Below are positions 53,629 to 63,399 of a stretch of 64,000 nt of DNA, piece by piece. Location: positions 2,108,001 through 2,172,000 of the forward strand of contig OU862920.1 in the NCBI GenBank assembly GCA_917880885.1. The letters are read 5' to 3'. Position 1 is the first letter of the stretch; the number at the start of each line of letters is the position of its first letter. The notes beneath the pieces were generated by a model that did no database searches, was not told the DNA's origin, and saw only the letters and a list, made by a program, of their open reading frames with translations. Source of the stretch: Limnephilus marmoratus (taxonomy: Eukaryota; Arthropoda; Insecta; Trichoptera; Limnephilidae). Both the position numbers and the translations under genes were made by a program.

Positions 53629-55085
53629 AAAGATGTAAAATCATCTCGTAGTAGGCGTGACCATACCCCCTCCACCTTCCACATGGCCCACGCCGATCTG
53701 GCTGTGGCAGATCAACGTCGCGTAGGGGGCGTCGGTTTGCGTTGCGTGGAGCTAGTCTGATTCTAAAGCACCCGTTTCCATAGAAAATGTGTGGATGGTA
53801 AGCAGTCCAGATATGGAAATGGTGACGTCTACCCACGTGGCGTGGCGTTGCGTGGGCTTAGTGTGGTTTTACCTTAACAGAAAACAAAATACATATATAC
53901 AGTAGGTACTTAAAGAATAGAGATTTATAATTATAAATTTAGGTTTCTCGTAACCTGCCTCTCTAGTCTAGCCTGTGTTGAGGCAGTAATTTTACATCAA
54001 TTTATTATACTGTGAACATACCTACACTTATATTAGAATAAAATCACACAATACAATGGTTGCAATAATAACAATAACATTGGTACAATAATAACAGCAT
54101 TGGTTCAATACTAATTTCGAATTTGGGTGAGTGCACCGGTAAATGCTCTATTATTATTTTTTATCCAAATTTTTATGTTTTTTTTTTAAATTTTTTGTGA
54201 ATCACATTTTTTTATACTAATTGGAAGAATGTTGTAAAGTCTTGTTGCAAGGTATCTGAAGCTTCGTTGACCAAAAGTAGTATGAGTTATTTAAAGGTAG
54301 GTTTGTAACTACATCAGTACATAGTTATAGGTGAGATGTGCTTGTGTCGCACGAGCGACTTGACTAGGCGAGAGGCGTGATCGGGGCCGCGGCATAAGGG
54401 GAGCTGTCAAGTGAACACGCCGGGCCGGGTACCTTTGCTGACACCGACTCCAAAAATAACAATCGTACCTACATATTGATGAGTAGAAAAAGTAAGTTGA
54501 TTATGAAGTTGTAGAAGAATACGAAATTATTTTTTTTTAACTTTTTTGTGCATTTTTTGAAGCCGTTTTTTTGTTTTGTTAAAATTTTTGTTTTTAACTA
54601 AATTAACCTTTAACTACTGTCGTGCGGTCTTACAGGCCCCGGCAGGTACTTGACTTGCTAGTTTACCCCTTTCCCCGCGTAACACTCATCAATATGTAGA
54701 TGAGTAGAAAAAGTAAGTTGATTATGAAGTTGTAGAAGAATACGAAATTATTTTTTACTTTTCGAAGTCGTTTAAAAAAACATTGTTTCACGGCGTTTTG
54801 AAAAGAGAATCACTCTACATTTTTTTAATTATAATGTGAATTGCGTAATCTTTGACTATAAAGCATAATTCCACTTTATAAGAAAAACGGAAAATAATCA
54901 CATTGACTTTTGGAATGCAGTCTAACCTCCTAGGCTTCACCCAACAAGTGAGTCCGCTTGCTTTTTAAAAAGTCTGATATCTATTCTTTCGAAAAAATAA
55001 TCGAATCATTTAGCATCCACATTCAAAATAGATTTCACTGACGTTTCACCTGACTAGATTCTTTTAATAAAATAAACATCGGGTT

Positions 55086-55126
55086 AATTGTATCATAACA
55101 ACAGGTCTTGTTGTTATGATACAATT
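55086..55126. repeat. Perfect 18-bp stem hairpin
   Basis: AATTGTATCATAACAACA (55086-55103) is followed after GGTCT by its exact complement (55109-55126), then (TA)n. No T-run typical of a bacterial terminator is relevant here. Probably a tiny inverted repeat. Confidence 0.85.
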
Positions 55127-55310
55127 ATATATATTATATATATAGAAATCGTAGATTCAATTACTACCTATTTTCATTTTCATCTTGCCCCATCCCATCC
55201 CATTAGGGGCCATCCTGTTATGAGGGGTATGGGGGGGGTCTTGAGCTTTGTGACTTCACATGCACAAAACAACTGCGTCACATGCGACTGACACAAAAAT
55301 ATTTTCCCTA

Positions 55311-55410
55311 TCCCATTATGCCCCCTCCGTTGTGGCAAATGTAACCCTGTCGTGGTATCCCATTACGCCCCCTCCGTCATGGTGTCCCGTCATGCCCCCT
55401 CCGTTGTTGA
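55311..55410 (+). repeat. Short repeat CCCATTATGCCCCCTCCGT, three copies
   Basis: TATCCCATTATGCCCCCTCC, TATCCCATTACGCCCCCTCC and GTCCCGTCATGCCCCCTCC occur at about 55311, 55357 and 55384. They lie 150-250 bases before a host exon. At 55505 GGTTGAGAATCTATGG resembles a hAT end. Confidence 0.6.
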
Positions 55411-55564
55411 AAATATAATCATGACGACAATTGCTGTTTCGGATTCACGAGTTAGGGAGCGCTAGAAATAAAAATATTCTCAAAGTGGGCGGAGGGCAAA
55501 AAAAGGTTGAGAATCTATGGGCTAGGTGATGAAATCGTATTGTCAATGGTATCTTTTTTTCCAG

Positions 55565-55663
55565 AATGAAGTGAAGATGCAGAGCAGCCCATCTGGTGCA
55601 TCTGGTCTTGCAGGTGCATCTGAAATGTCTGGAGCTGCAGGATTACGTCACCCAACGATGCCG
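55565..55663 (+). CDS. GIGYF-like host gene, sixth coding exon
   Basis: Acceptor TATCTTTTTTTCCAG at 55564, donor ATGCCG|GTAAGT at 55663. Its 33 codons fit phase 0 to phase 0: NEVKMQSSPSGASGLAGASE, MSGAAGLRHPTMP, a Gly/Ala/Ser-rich linker. The fit to the phase-0 end of the exon at 34528 supports, but does not prove, direct joining across 21 kb; further exons in the intron were not found. Confidence 0.6.
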
Positions 55664-55789
55664 GTAAGTTTAATTTATCTCATATAATTCCACATATATA
55701 AGTAGTTTCCCTTTTCTCCGCAATCGTATATTTATGTTGCCACTCTATTTAAATAGGGATATCATTATTAAATGTGGGTGCTACAGCGT

Positions 55790-56300
55790 AGGGAGTGTGG
55801 CGAACTAGCGATGTGTAGGTTCAGTGTGTAGGTTGGAGTGCGCTCTTTAACTCGGATTCTTCGCGCGAAGCGGCTCCTACTCCTACTCCCTTTTCAAATC
55901 GACTACTCCCAAAGAACCCGGTACTGTGCTAGAACTGTAGCCAGAACTCGGCGGGCCGAGCCACAGTCGGGTGGCGGCGGGGCACGGCACAGTGGCAGTT
56001 CGCACTTATCAAACCCGTGCGTCACGGTCCGAGCCACATGTGTGAGTCGGGAGTAGGTGGCGCATTCGAGTTCTTTTGCGTGCGGGCTTCCGAGGCGGAA
56101 CCCAAGCGTCTCTATTCGAGCCATTCGAGAGTAGGTCGCGCATTCGAGTTCTTTTGCAAGCTCCGGCTCCGAGGTCCGGCTAGGATGGAACCCAAGCGTC
56201 TCGGTTCGAGCCATTTGCGAGTCGGGAGCAGGTTGCGCGTTCGAATTCTTTTGCGCACTCGGGCCATTCGCGAGTCGGGTGGGGCTCCCGGGACCTCCTC
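55790..56300. repeat. GC-rich degenerate tandem repeat
   Basis: GGAACCCAAGCGTCTC, TTCGAGCCATT and GCGCATTCGAGTTCTTTTGC recur about every 90-100 bases (near 56060, 56140 and 56235). The minus strand therefore reads a repeated peptide (ETLGF ... AKELECATYSR), which I attribute to the DNA repeat. CpG-rich in an otherwise AT-rich region. Confidence 0.6.
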
Positions 56301-56420
56301 CAAGAACTCAAGTACGTCTCGGAGGCCTCCGGAAAAATGCAGAACGTACCCATATCTATGGCGAACATGACCTGGGGAACAGTGTCACGAATGGTGCCTC
56401 CGAGAAACAAGGTCGCATCT
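56235..56420 (+). other. Coding-like segment after the GC-rich repeat
   Basis: One plus frame reads DLLQELKYVSEASGKMQNVP, ISMANMTWGTVSRMVPPRNK before a stop at about 56437. The composition looks like real protein and it lies downstream of a host exon. I see no strong acceptor, and the possible donor (AAG|GTCGCA) is poor, so it may be an exon of the host gene, a retired one, or chance. Confidence 0.25.
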
Positions 56421-56549
56421 CTTAGTATTTAGACCTTACTCCAGCACTCGTGACTCTGCTGGAGTGGACCTTGGACCATTTGAAAACTAGGAAACTACTA
56501 CTTTTGGGAACCTAGGAGTGCTGAGGCCACCTCTGTGGACTTCCTTCGT

Positions 56550-57935
56550 GGGGACTGTAGAAGAAACCAAGAGGAGAGGCCGTGGAGAACTCTCCACCTC
56601 CATGAAATGAACTCTTCCCTTATGGGGCCTTCAGGGAACCAAGGGGAAGGGCACTCTTCCAGCGCGGGGCCTTTGGGGAACCAAGGAGGAGTGAAGTGGA
56701 GAGATGATGTCCTCTTCCCATATTTATTTATTTTATTCAGGTTCTCCATAAAACAGTTATACACTAAAAAAATATGGAGAAGATTACAATTTTTTTTTTA
56801 AAGTGCATCGGGGCAGTTTAACTATGCTGTGACGTATGTCAAGAAATAGTTACTGAATTCTCTGTAGGTGACATTGAAGATGTCGATACTCAATGCAGAG
56901 TCATTAAGCAGTTGAGTCGCCCTGCTTAAGCGTGTTTACAAGCTCTAAGTAGCAGTGCGCAGGAGGCCGGCCATACAAATTGAGCTTGTTAACAAGCTCT
57001 TCTAAATTACGATTTTTCATGTCAAACTCAACTAATTAGAAAAATCGAAAAACGACACAAACTATATACAATGTAAAATATACATTGCATTTGGTAAGTC
57101 TTCAATATATATTTTTAATATATTTCAGAAAAAGATTTTTTTATTAATTTGTTTTTTTGCTAAAAAAAATCACGGCCTGTCAGTACCTCCACACCAAATA
57201 CCTTACGGCATTTAAAGGGTTAATGGTGCATTCTGATAGGCAGAAGTTCTCGCTTTCGGAGCATAAAAAAGTAAAAAGGTACGTGGGATCTCCCATGAGT
57301 ATACGCGTTAGGGACATATAAGTTGATCTCTTTCAATATTGGCGGATTTAGTATGGCACCGGAGATAACATAAACAACATAAAAAAAACATAAAAAAATG
57401 TTTGCCTAAAAATATTTCGGCGGGCTTCTAGGGTATTAAAATCGAGCATTCCTGTTGAGAACAATGTTGGATACAGGAATGGTTAGTATGTTTATTCCCT
57501 CACATACAGGTAACGCATAAACCTTTTTTGCACTTTTTCTATTTCTAGGATATGGTTTTGTTCAGAAGAGGCCCAAATAATGGAGTTATATTCCAGGATT
57601 CTGCGGACAAGTGCTTCATATGTTCTCCGTATTGCAATTCCATTAGTAAATGATCTCGCATTACGAAGAACAAATGAGGCCATCTCTGTAAACTCTTCCC
57701 TTGTGGGGCCTTTAGGGAACCACGGAGGAGTGAAGAGGAGAGATAAAGTCCTCTTCCCTCCCTCTTGGGGCCCTCGGAGAACCAAGGTGGAGTGGACTCT
57801 TCCCCTGTGGGGCCTTTAGGGAACAAAGGGAGGGTGAATTCTCCATCGTGGAGCCTTGGGAGAACTAAGGAGTGGAGAGGAGAGATGAAGCCCTCTTCCC
57901 TCGTGGGGCCTTCAGGGAACCAAGCGCAAAACCGC
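56550..57935 (+). repeat. GGGGCCTT-type tandem repeat, split by a LINE
   Basis: Units of the form CTCTTCCCTYGTGGGGCCTT, YRGGGAACCAAGG, GGAGTGAAG(A/T)GGAGAGAT occur at 56550-56719 and again at 57693-57935. The LINE 56720-57692 lies between, with CTCTTCCC at both junctions (56712-56719, 57693-57700). The open frames on both strands over the repeat (for example 57765-57968) are repeat products. Confidence 0.7.
56720..57692 (-). pseudogene. Jockey-like LINE fragment in the GGGGCCTT repeat
   Basis: The minus strand near 57492-57680 encodes VLRNARSFTNGIAIRRTYEA, LVRRILEYNSIIWASSEQNH and EIEKVQKRFMRYLYV, the RT thumb/connection region. After an intervening segment (57010-57420, itself probably an insertion) minus 56834-56935 gives ALSIDIFNVTYREFSNYF and the C-terminus. 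The 3' tail is CTGAATAAAATAAATAAATA at 56720-56740. CTCTTCCC flanks it on both sides. Confidence 0.7.
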
Positions 57936-57961
57936 CCCGGGTGCCAATCTACCCTAAGCAG

Positions 57962-58062
57962 CCACTGACTTAGAATCCACTAAAGTGTCCCTGTTCAAAC
58001 CAACTGAAAAGAAGGAAACTAAACTGAAGGAACTAACTAACGACGGTTCTAGGGATCCTCAA
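57962..58062 (+). CDS. Candidate further exon of the host gene
   Basis: Acceptor CTACCCTAAGCAG at 57961 and a consensus donor CCTCAA|GTGAGT at 58062. The frame starting with a split codon reads TDLESTKVSLFKPTEKKETK, LKELTNDGSRDPQ, charged and protein-like, with 33 codons. It needs a preceding exon ending with one extra base, whereas the exon at 55663 ends in phase 0, so an exon is missing between them or this belongs to another isoform or gene. Confidence 0.4.
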
Positions 58063-58088
58063 GTGAGTCACCATTATTATTCTACATA

Positions 58089-58893
58089 CAGTGATACCTC
58101 TATCAATCGTTCCTCGAATAATCGTTTTCCCGTATGTGTTGTTATTTCTTGTAGTCCCGAATTAATTTCATATAAAACACCCAAAATTAGATCGCATTCA
58201 TCGTTTCTCTTTACCGCATTGATCGTTTAAATTACGGGGCAAATTTCGTATATAAATGGTCAATAACATTGGAGAGCGAAAGAGAGATAGAAAGAACGGT
58301 TTGTCGCCTTTGTTGGCGGCCGTTTCTGACATGTTAGTGCTAAATTAGGTACCTGCCAACCTACCGTTAGGTCCGTTCATCATTTATGGGTTTATATTTA
58401 TGATGGGTTCGTTAATTGTCGTTAGACATTCAGGCAGAGCAGTGCGTGTGTTAAGCTTATCTTTTTACGATCTAGTTTTTGAGCCCTTTAACCATAAAAA
58501 TAAACCGTCCAGTGAAAAAAGTGCGCACTCTCCAAGAAAGACTAAAAATTGTCGAGGAAGTGGAAAACAATCCAACAATCACCATAAACATTCCGATTGA
58601 TGGAAGCAGCAAGCAGATTTCCTACAGCAATTAAAAAGTAAAAACAAATGACGATGAAAGATTTTTTAAAGTGTAATTTTTTTTGTCTCCATGCAGCTTC
58701 CTTTTTTTTAATTTTTTTACGATATTTTTTTATTTAAACAAATTGATTTATAACTGAAACGTGTTTCTCTTTTAGAATATGTATTGTATATAGGTACATA
58801 TTAAACCTTTTAATATTAATGTGCTTTTTCTATATTCCCCGCAATCATTGTTTTCCCGCATCCATTCAAAAACGATAGATGGAGGCTTCACTG
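58089..58893 (+). mobile_element. pogo/Tigger-type element with HTH remnant
   Basis: Ends CAGTGATACCTCTATCAATC and, inverted, CAGTGAAGCCTCCATCTATC, flanked by TA (58087-58088, 58894-58895). At 58516-58590 the plus strand reads KKVRTLQERLKIVEEVENNP, the start of the CENP-B/psq-type helix-turn-helix of pogo/Tigger transposases, ending soon after at a stop. At 805 bp it is a deletion derivative lacking the DDE domain. Confidence 0.75.
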
Positions 58894-58895
58894 TA

Positions 58896-59728
58896 TATAT
58901 TTCTTATGTTAGCCATTTTACTTGAGACCAGTTAACTTCTTCTCTTTATTAATACATATTGATTTATAACTCCTTTGTATCTTTAAAAGTTCATGGCACT
59001 TTATGAAATAAACTTAAACCTATTGATAGTATTAATTTTTTCCGGGCCCATTTACCTCTGCTGAGATGGCAGATTGGTTTAACTCTGGATATTTCTCCAG
59101 CACTCTGTTTCTCCACAGAGGGTGTGATTTTCAGTTTGTGATGCTGGGACAACTGATCACTCTGTGTGGCGGCTATAAACACCGGGTTTTATTGTAATTA
59201 GTTCATTAGTCTTCGTCATTAAACAAGTCATTCGGGAAGAAATTTATTTATTTATTTACACCTATTTAGGCTTTTACATTATGTAGAATATAAATTGTTT
59301 AATTAATAAAACAACAGGACAGACATTATGTATTATATTCCAGAAAATCACAACATAACAGCTTGTCTTTTGTTTTTTACAATCTAAATCTAATTCTAAT
59401 TTTGAAAAAAGCTTAACTACTTTACTCTAATAGCTCTGCTTAATTACTTCCCCGAGTAGGTACCCAACTGGCCACATTTTTTTTCCTCTACACATATATA
59501 TATAATAAGTTGAGAGGTTTAATTCCTTTCTATTAATTTATAAATAAAACACTTGTGTTGCAAAGTTTTTTAACAAAGAAACGACATTTATGTTTATTTA
59601 TATCACTTTCCTTTGAATGGTTTCTTCTAACAATCAAATAATAGCAAAAACAAAACAAGTGACAATTGATAATTGCATTCTAACTGGCACTACAGGATTC
59701 TAATTTAAATGGAATATATTTCCTTTAC
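58896..59728. other. AT-rich DNA, includes presumed Gypsy 3' LTR remains
   Basis: No coding motif I can name; the minus frame 58991-59182 is unrecognised. If the Gypsy 3' LTR starts at 59729 (minus strand TGTAAAGGA), its body lies here, but no second LTR exists in the window for comparison. Confidence 0.3.
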
Positions 59729-59795
59729 ATCTCCCCCCCCCCCCCCCCCCCGGGAAAGAAAATTATTGCAAAAATTTTCATCTTCGATATCCTCT

Positions 59796-60303
59796 TTATG
59801 GTTCATCAATTAACTTTGAAATGTGGAAAAAATTTGATTCTAATTTTTGTCGACCAGTGTTTATCTTGTAAATTGAGTTTGATAATTTTTCTTTGACTTT
59901 GTCGGGTCCGATTTTCAATTCATCGAGCTTCTTCCTATTAAGTTTGTTTCCATTCTCCACAAAAACAGTATCACCAACTTTGAAGTTAATGTGTCTCCTG
60001 GTTTTATCGTAAATTATCTTGTTGTAATTATGTGACTTTATAGTATTTTCCAGACCTTTTTTCTGTCTTGAATCAAATCAATTTCGGTCTTCTTAACTTT
60101 TAACTCATTTGGCAAAATCGTAACATCTGTGCCGTTAAGTAGGTACTGTGGCGCATATCCAGTGACGGTGTGCTCCGTTTCATTATAGTTTTTTACACAA
60201 TTACGCGCTATAGTTGTCTAAGCCACTTTTGAGTCATTTTCATTGATTTTGCATCTAATTTTATTGACCAGCATTTGATTTAATCTTTCATTTAATCCAT
60301 TTT
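59796..60303 (-). pseudogene. Gypsy integrase C-terminal half
   Basis: NGLNERLNQMLVNKIRCKIN opens the fragment (the region after the catalytic Glu), then a TAG stop where Trp is expected near 60218, NYNETEHTVTGYAPQYLLNG, a frameshift near 60060, and the C-terminal chromodomain-like tail NFKVGDTVFVENGNKLNRKK ... YKINTGRQKLESNFFHISKL with a stop at 59796-59798. The HHCC and DDE residues are lost. Confidence 0.75.
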
Positions 60304-60316
60304 ACTGCTGTAAAAA

Positions 60317-60740
60317 TTATAATATTTTTTGGAATATTTTTTTAAATATTTTTTTCATCCAAAAAAATTCTCTAGAATTAAGACCCGGGTATTGGTCTGA
60401 GAGTTTCGGTGATATTTGTAAGTCTTCACTTTGGATAAGTTTGAAGTCTTTTATCATGTCTAATCCAATCAAAAAATCATACTTGAAATTGTGTTCATCA
60501 ATAATGTACACATCAACATTTATCTCCAATTCAAAATTTTTTATCTTTAACGTTGTCAAACCACTCGTCTTTTTAACAACATTAATCGTTACTAAATTTG
60601 CTTCATTCAAATTGTTTCCTTTTCCTTTTATTTTCAATAACTTAGAATTAATTAGAGAAACATTTGAACCCGAATCATAAATTCCGTATATTTTTAATTT
60701 ATCATTTAGTAATAGTTTGACTTTTATTAATGGTGTTACT
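60317..60740 (-). pseudogene. Gypsy protease
   Basis: IYGIYDSGSNVSLINSKLLK shows the retropepsin DSG active site with the usual YDSGSxxSLI context, then VDVYIIDEHNFKYDFLIGLD (the ILG-like flap-end motif as LIGLD) and MIKDFKL. The frame then stops at the deletion junction near 60317. The active-site residues are intact. Confidence 0.75.
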
Positions 60741-60741
60741 A

Positions 60742-61625
60742 TTAGTTTTTTCTATCATTTTCATTTAACTCTGTCTCTATCACTGAATTGTTTACATGTT
60801 TAATGGCATTTCTCTTAAATTTTTCATCCTCTTTTGTTTTGAACCAGCATGTAGCTTCAGGGTGGTAACGAATGCCCTTATTCAAATTTTCACAAATTTT
60901 ACATGGATTTTTACCCCCATTTTTATTATGATCTGCATTTCCAAATGTTCTCTTATTCATAAATCTTTTTTTGTTGACCATATGTTCACACTTGTTTACT
61001 TCATTAAACAAATCTACAGTATCTTGTAATCTTTCTCTATCGATCTTGTTAAGTATGAAGTCTGGTAGTCCGGAAGCAACAAGATCTATCAATGTACCGG
61101 TGTCAATTGATCTTCTCATATCCAATAGAAGTTTTTCTTTTCTCATAGCATAATCCAACAGGGAACCATCTTTGTATCGAAATGATAGTGCGTATGTGAC
61201 AGGGTTTCATCCTTTGCTTGCAAATGATTCACAGAGTTTGTTTTTCCATGTTGACCACTATGAGTTCATTGTTAGTTTTATAATCATGGAACTGTACCAG
61301 CCTATACAAGATTTATCCATGAACAATCTGAGTATTTCAATTTTTTTTTCCATCCATGGTCACATCAAACCGCAAACATTCTTTTTCAAACACTTCTATC
61401 CACTGGCTTGCATTTGTATTTTTAGTGCAGAATTTTTCTATAACAAACTTCTCAGCAATGTTTTTTAAGCTCTGTTGCTTATCTTCCATTAACTTTTCAA
61501 TCAATTTTCCTAATGCATCTTCTTTTTGATGTACTTGTAAACTTTTTTCGTCCAATTCTTCGAGGTATTGGTCTCCGAACTGTAGGTTTCCATCTTCGTC
61601 TACATATGTTTTTTTATTAATTTAT
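60742..61625 (-). pseudogene. gag: Gypsy gag remnant
   Basis: Pieces in different frames: DGNLQFGDQYLEELDEKSLQ and FCTKNTNASQWIEVFEKECL near 61600-61360, SMIIKLTMNS and WNPVTYALSFRYKDGSLLDY in the middle, and LIDLVASGLPDFILNKIDRE at 61060-61000. The end carries CKICENLNKGIRYHPEATCW, a CX2CX9HX4C knuckle. Frameshifts lie near 61340 and 61160. The role would be particle assembly. Confidence 0.75.
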
Positions 61626-62184
61626 GGATAATATATAGGTTATTAGGTTCTTAGTTTAGGTAAATTAAGTAATTCATGCGTTTTTAGTTTGAAACGAAAC
61701 TTCGCAAATGTCAAATCCATACAAAAAAACATGGCCGTAATGGAGATGGTGATTTTTAATGAAAATCGAATTTTAATGCATATTTTTCCGTCTATCCCGA
61801 CTGAAACCGATAGTTTATTTATTTATTTATTTATTATTAATTTCAATAACAAGGTTTGTACATGTATGCATGATATATATAATAAGTATAGATTCTTTTT
61901 TTTTTTTCACAGTTCTTGTGGTAATTAAGTTTAAAAGTAGGTAGTTTACTTTTCAAATTTTATGCCTATTTAAAGTGTAGCGGCATGCGGCGGCTTGTCC
62001 TAATTTACCGTTTTTTTTAGTTCTTCTGTCATGTTTACCCAGATTCTTCTAACCTGGTATCTTTTTTTCAAACTATTTTTTTATTTTTCCAAAAGCAAGG
62101 GTATTTCATTATCTCCTCGTGATGGCTGGCGGATTGTAGCATTTCTGGTATTGTAAACACTTTTTCTTACTAGACTTCTTACAA
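61626..62184. other. AT-rich DNA upstream of the Gypsy remnant
   Basis: Tandem TTTATTTATTTATT near 61810-61830. No coding motif or LTR recognised. Confidence 0.3.
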
Positions 62185-62485
62185 GTGATATTTATAATGT
62201 TTTTACAGTATTGATATTATTAAAATAATCCTTAAAATAAATCCCAACATTTTCAAAGCTTTATTGGTTATTATTTCTATATGCTTGATAATGTTGAGTT
62301 TCGTGTCAAACCAAATACCTATGTCATTAATTTCCGAGACAGATACTAACGACAAATTGTTAATGGAATAATTGAAAAATATTGGTTTATTTATTCAATA
62401 AAACCTCATAATTTGACATTTGCTTATGTTAAGTTGCAAGCGATTATCATGAAACCATATAATAAATCTGCTTTGAATAATTTCA
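62185..62485 (-). pseudogene. Jockey-like LINE RT scrap
   Basis: The minus strand reads FIIWFHDNRLQLNISKCQIM, FFNYSINNLSLVSVSEINDI, GIWFDTKLNIIKHIEIITNK and ALKMLGFI, the region just after the RT catalytic box. No other part of the element is adjacent. Confidence 0.7.
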
Positions 62486-62502
62486 GGTCGTAATTGTGAA
62501 AT

Positions 62503-63395
62503 ATGGAGAAAATTGAGTTCCGCGCTGTTATAAAGTTCCTTACCAAGCAAGGAAAATCAGTTCTGACCATATGGAAAGAGATGTCATCCGTTTACGGGGA
62601 CTCTTATCCAAATAAAACTATGGTTTACAAGTGGTGTACGCTCTTTAAACAAGGCAGGGAGTCACTTGAAGACGATCCATGGCCAGGAAGGCCGATCCGG
62701 AAATTATTTTCAAAATTCTTCAAGACCATCTTGGCATGACTAAAGTCAGTGCGAATGCTCACGCACGCTGAATGGGTACCAAAAACAACAACGCGTGGAG
62801 TGTTCTTGTGCATTTTTGGACCTCTGTAGGGAAGACAAAGATGGAGTGTTGGCTCAAATTGTTACTGGCGATGAAACTTGGGGTCTAAACAGGACTCATT
62901 TCAGTTGCACAGAAAGGCACACCACCACCCAAGAAGTTTAAGCTGTCACAATCGGCTGGGAAAATCATGATGACAGTCTTTTGGGACTGTTGATCGATTA
63001 CAAAGATAAAGGTGTCTCCATAACCGGAGATTACTACGCTTCAATCCTAGAGCAATGAAAGGAAGCCATCAAGGAGAAAAGAAGGGGAAAATTGACCAGA
63101 GCTGTCCTCCTTCTGCACGACAACGCGCCTGTTCACAAGTGCCGTTTCGTGGTGGCTGCCCTACAGAAGGGGGGCTTCAAAATTTTGCCACACCCGCTTC
63201 ACAGTCCTGACCTGGCTCCCAGTGATTATTACCAATTTCCAAAAAAGAAAAAAGAACTTTGTGGGAAAAACGTTTCAAGTGATGAAGAAGTGAAGGATGC
63301 TATTTCGACATATTTTTTAGACAAAGACAAATAATTTTTTTTGGGGGTATACATAAGTTAATTGAAAGGTCGGAAAAATATATTAGGGTTGAATT
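62503..63395 (+). pseudogene. mariner transposase pseudogene
   Basis: The start MEKIEFRAVIKFLTKQGKSV ... SLEDDPWPGRP is the HTH DNA-binding domain of SETMAR-like mariner transposases. After frameshifts come VTGDETWG (first catalytic Asp), PPKKFKLSQSAGKIMMTVFW, RAVLLLHDNAPVH (second Asp) and SPDLAPSDYY. The Asp in HDN and the Asp in PSDYY are 34 residues apart, the D34D signature of mariner. The C-terminal end (SLIERSEKYI) is reached near 63385. At least three frame breaks and a stop at 63056 make it dead. Confidence 0.9.
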
Positions 63396-63399
63396 TGGC

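Larger units (their letters stand above)
52885..53876. mobile_element. PIF/Harbinger element with two convergent gene remnants
   Basis: The subterminal ends share ACGCAACGCAACG words: CATACTGAGCAGACGCAACG on the left and, inverted from the right, CACACTAAGCCCACGCAACG. The left side encodes a Harbinger transposase N-terminus on the plus strand, the right side a MADF-like protein piece on the minus strand, the two-gene layout of this superfamily. The DDE catalytic part of the transposase is missing. Exact ends and duplication are uncertain. Confidence 0.65.
52761..54475 (-). pseudogene. LINE fragment on the minus strand, split by Harbinger
   Basis: Its 3' end is TTCAATAAAGATATATTATT (minus strand) at 52761-52785. 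Beyond the Harbinger insertion, minus-strand 54180-54300 encodes THTTFGQRSFRYLATRLYN, the C-terminus of a CR1/Jockey-like RT (compare YGQRTFEYIIPKIIN at 4785-5129). Only the last 40-50 residues are readable. Confidence 0.55.
52590..54780. repeat. Palindromic dispersed repeat, split by a LINE
   Basis: 52630-52760 (CAAAAAAACGACTTC ... TTCTACTCATCAATAT) is the reverse complement of 54476-54600 (ATATTGATGAGTAGAAAAAG ... GTTTTTTTGTTTTG). A second plus-orientation copy is at 54697-54780. The 54690 copy shows the apex ACTCATCAATATGTAGATGA, indicating that the LINE 52761-54475 was inserted at the apex of the palindrome. Confidence 0.65.
59730..61625 (-). mobile_element. Ty3/Gypsy element, RT to mid-integrase deleted
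   Basis: On the minus strand the order is gag (61625-60742), protease (60740-60317), then directly the C-terminal half of integrase (60303-59796). A 19-base C-run (59733-59751 on plus; G-run on minus) sits where the polypurine tract should be, just before TGTAAAGGA. RT, RNase H and the integrase catalytic core are missing at a junction near 60305-60345. No 5' LTR was found upstream of 61625. Confidence 0.8.

Noticed and set aside
55903..56214. Minus-strand repeat protein (ETLGF...AKELECATYSR)
   Set aside because: Explained by the GC-rich tandem DNA repeat; the minus strand has no supporting exon signals.
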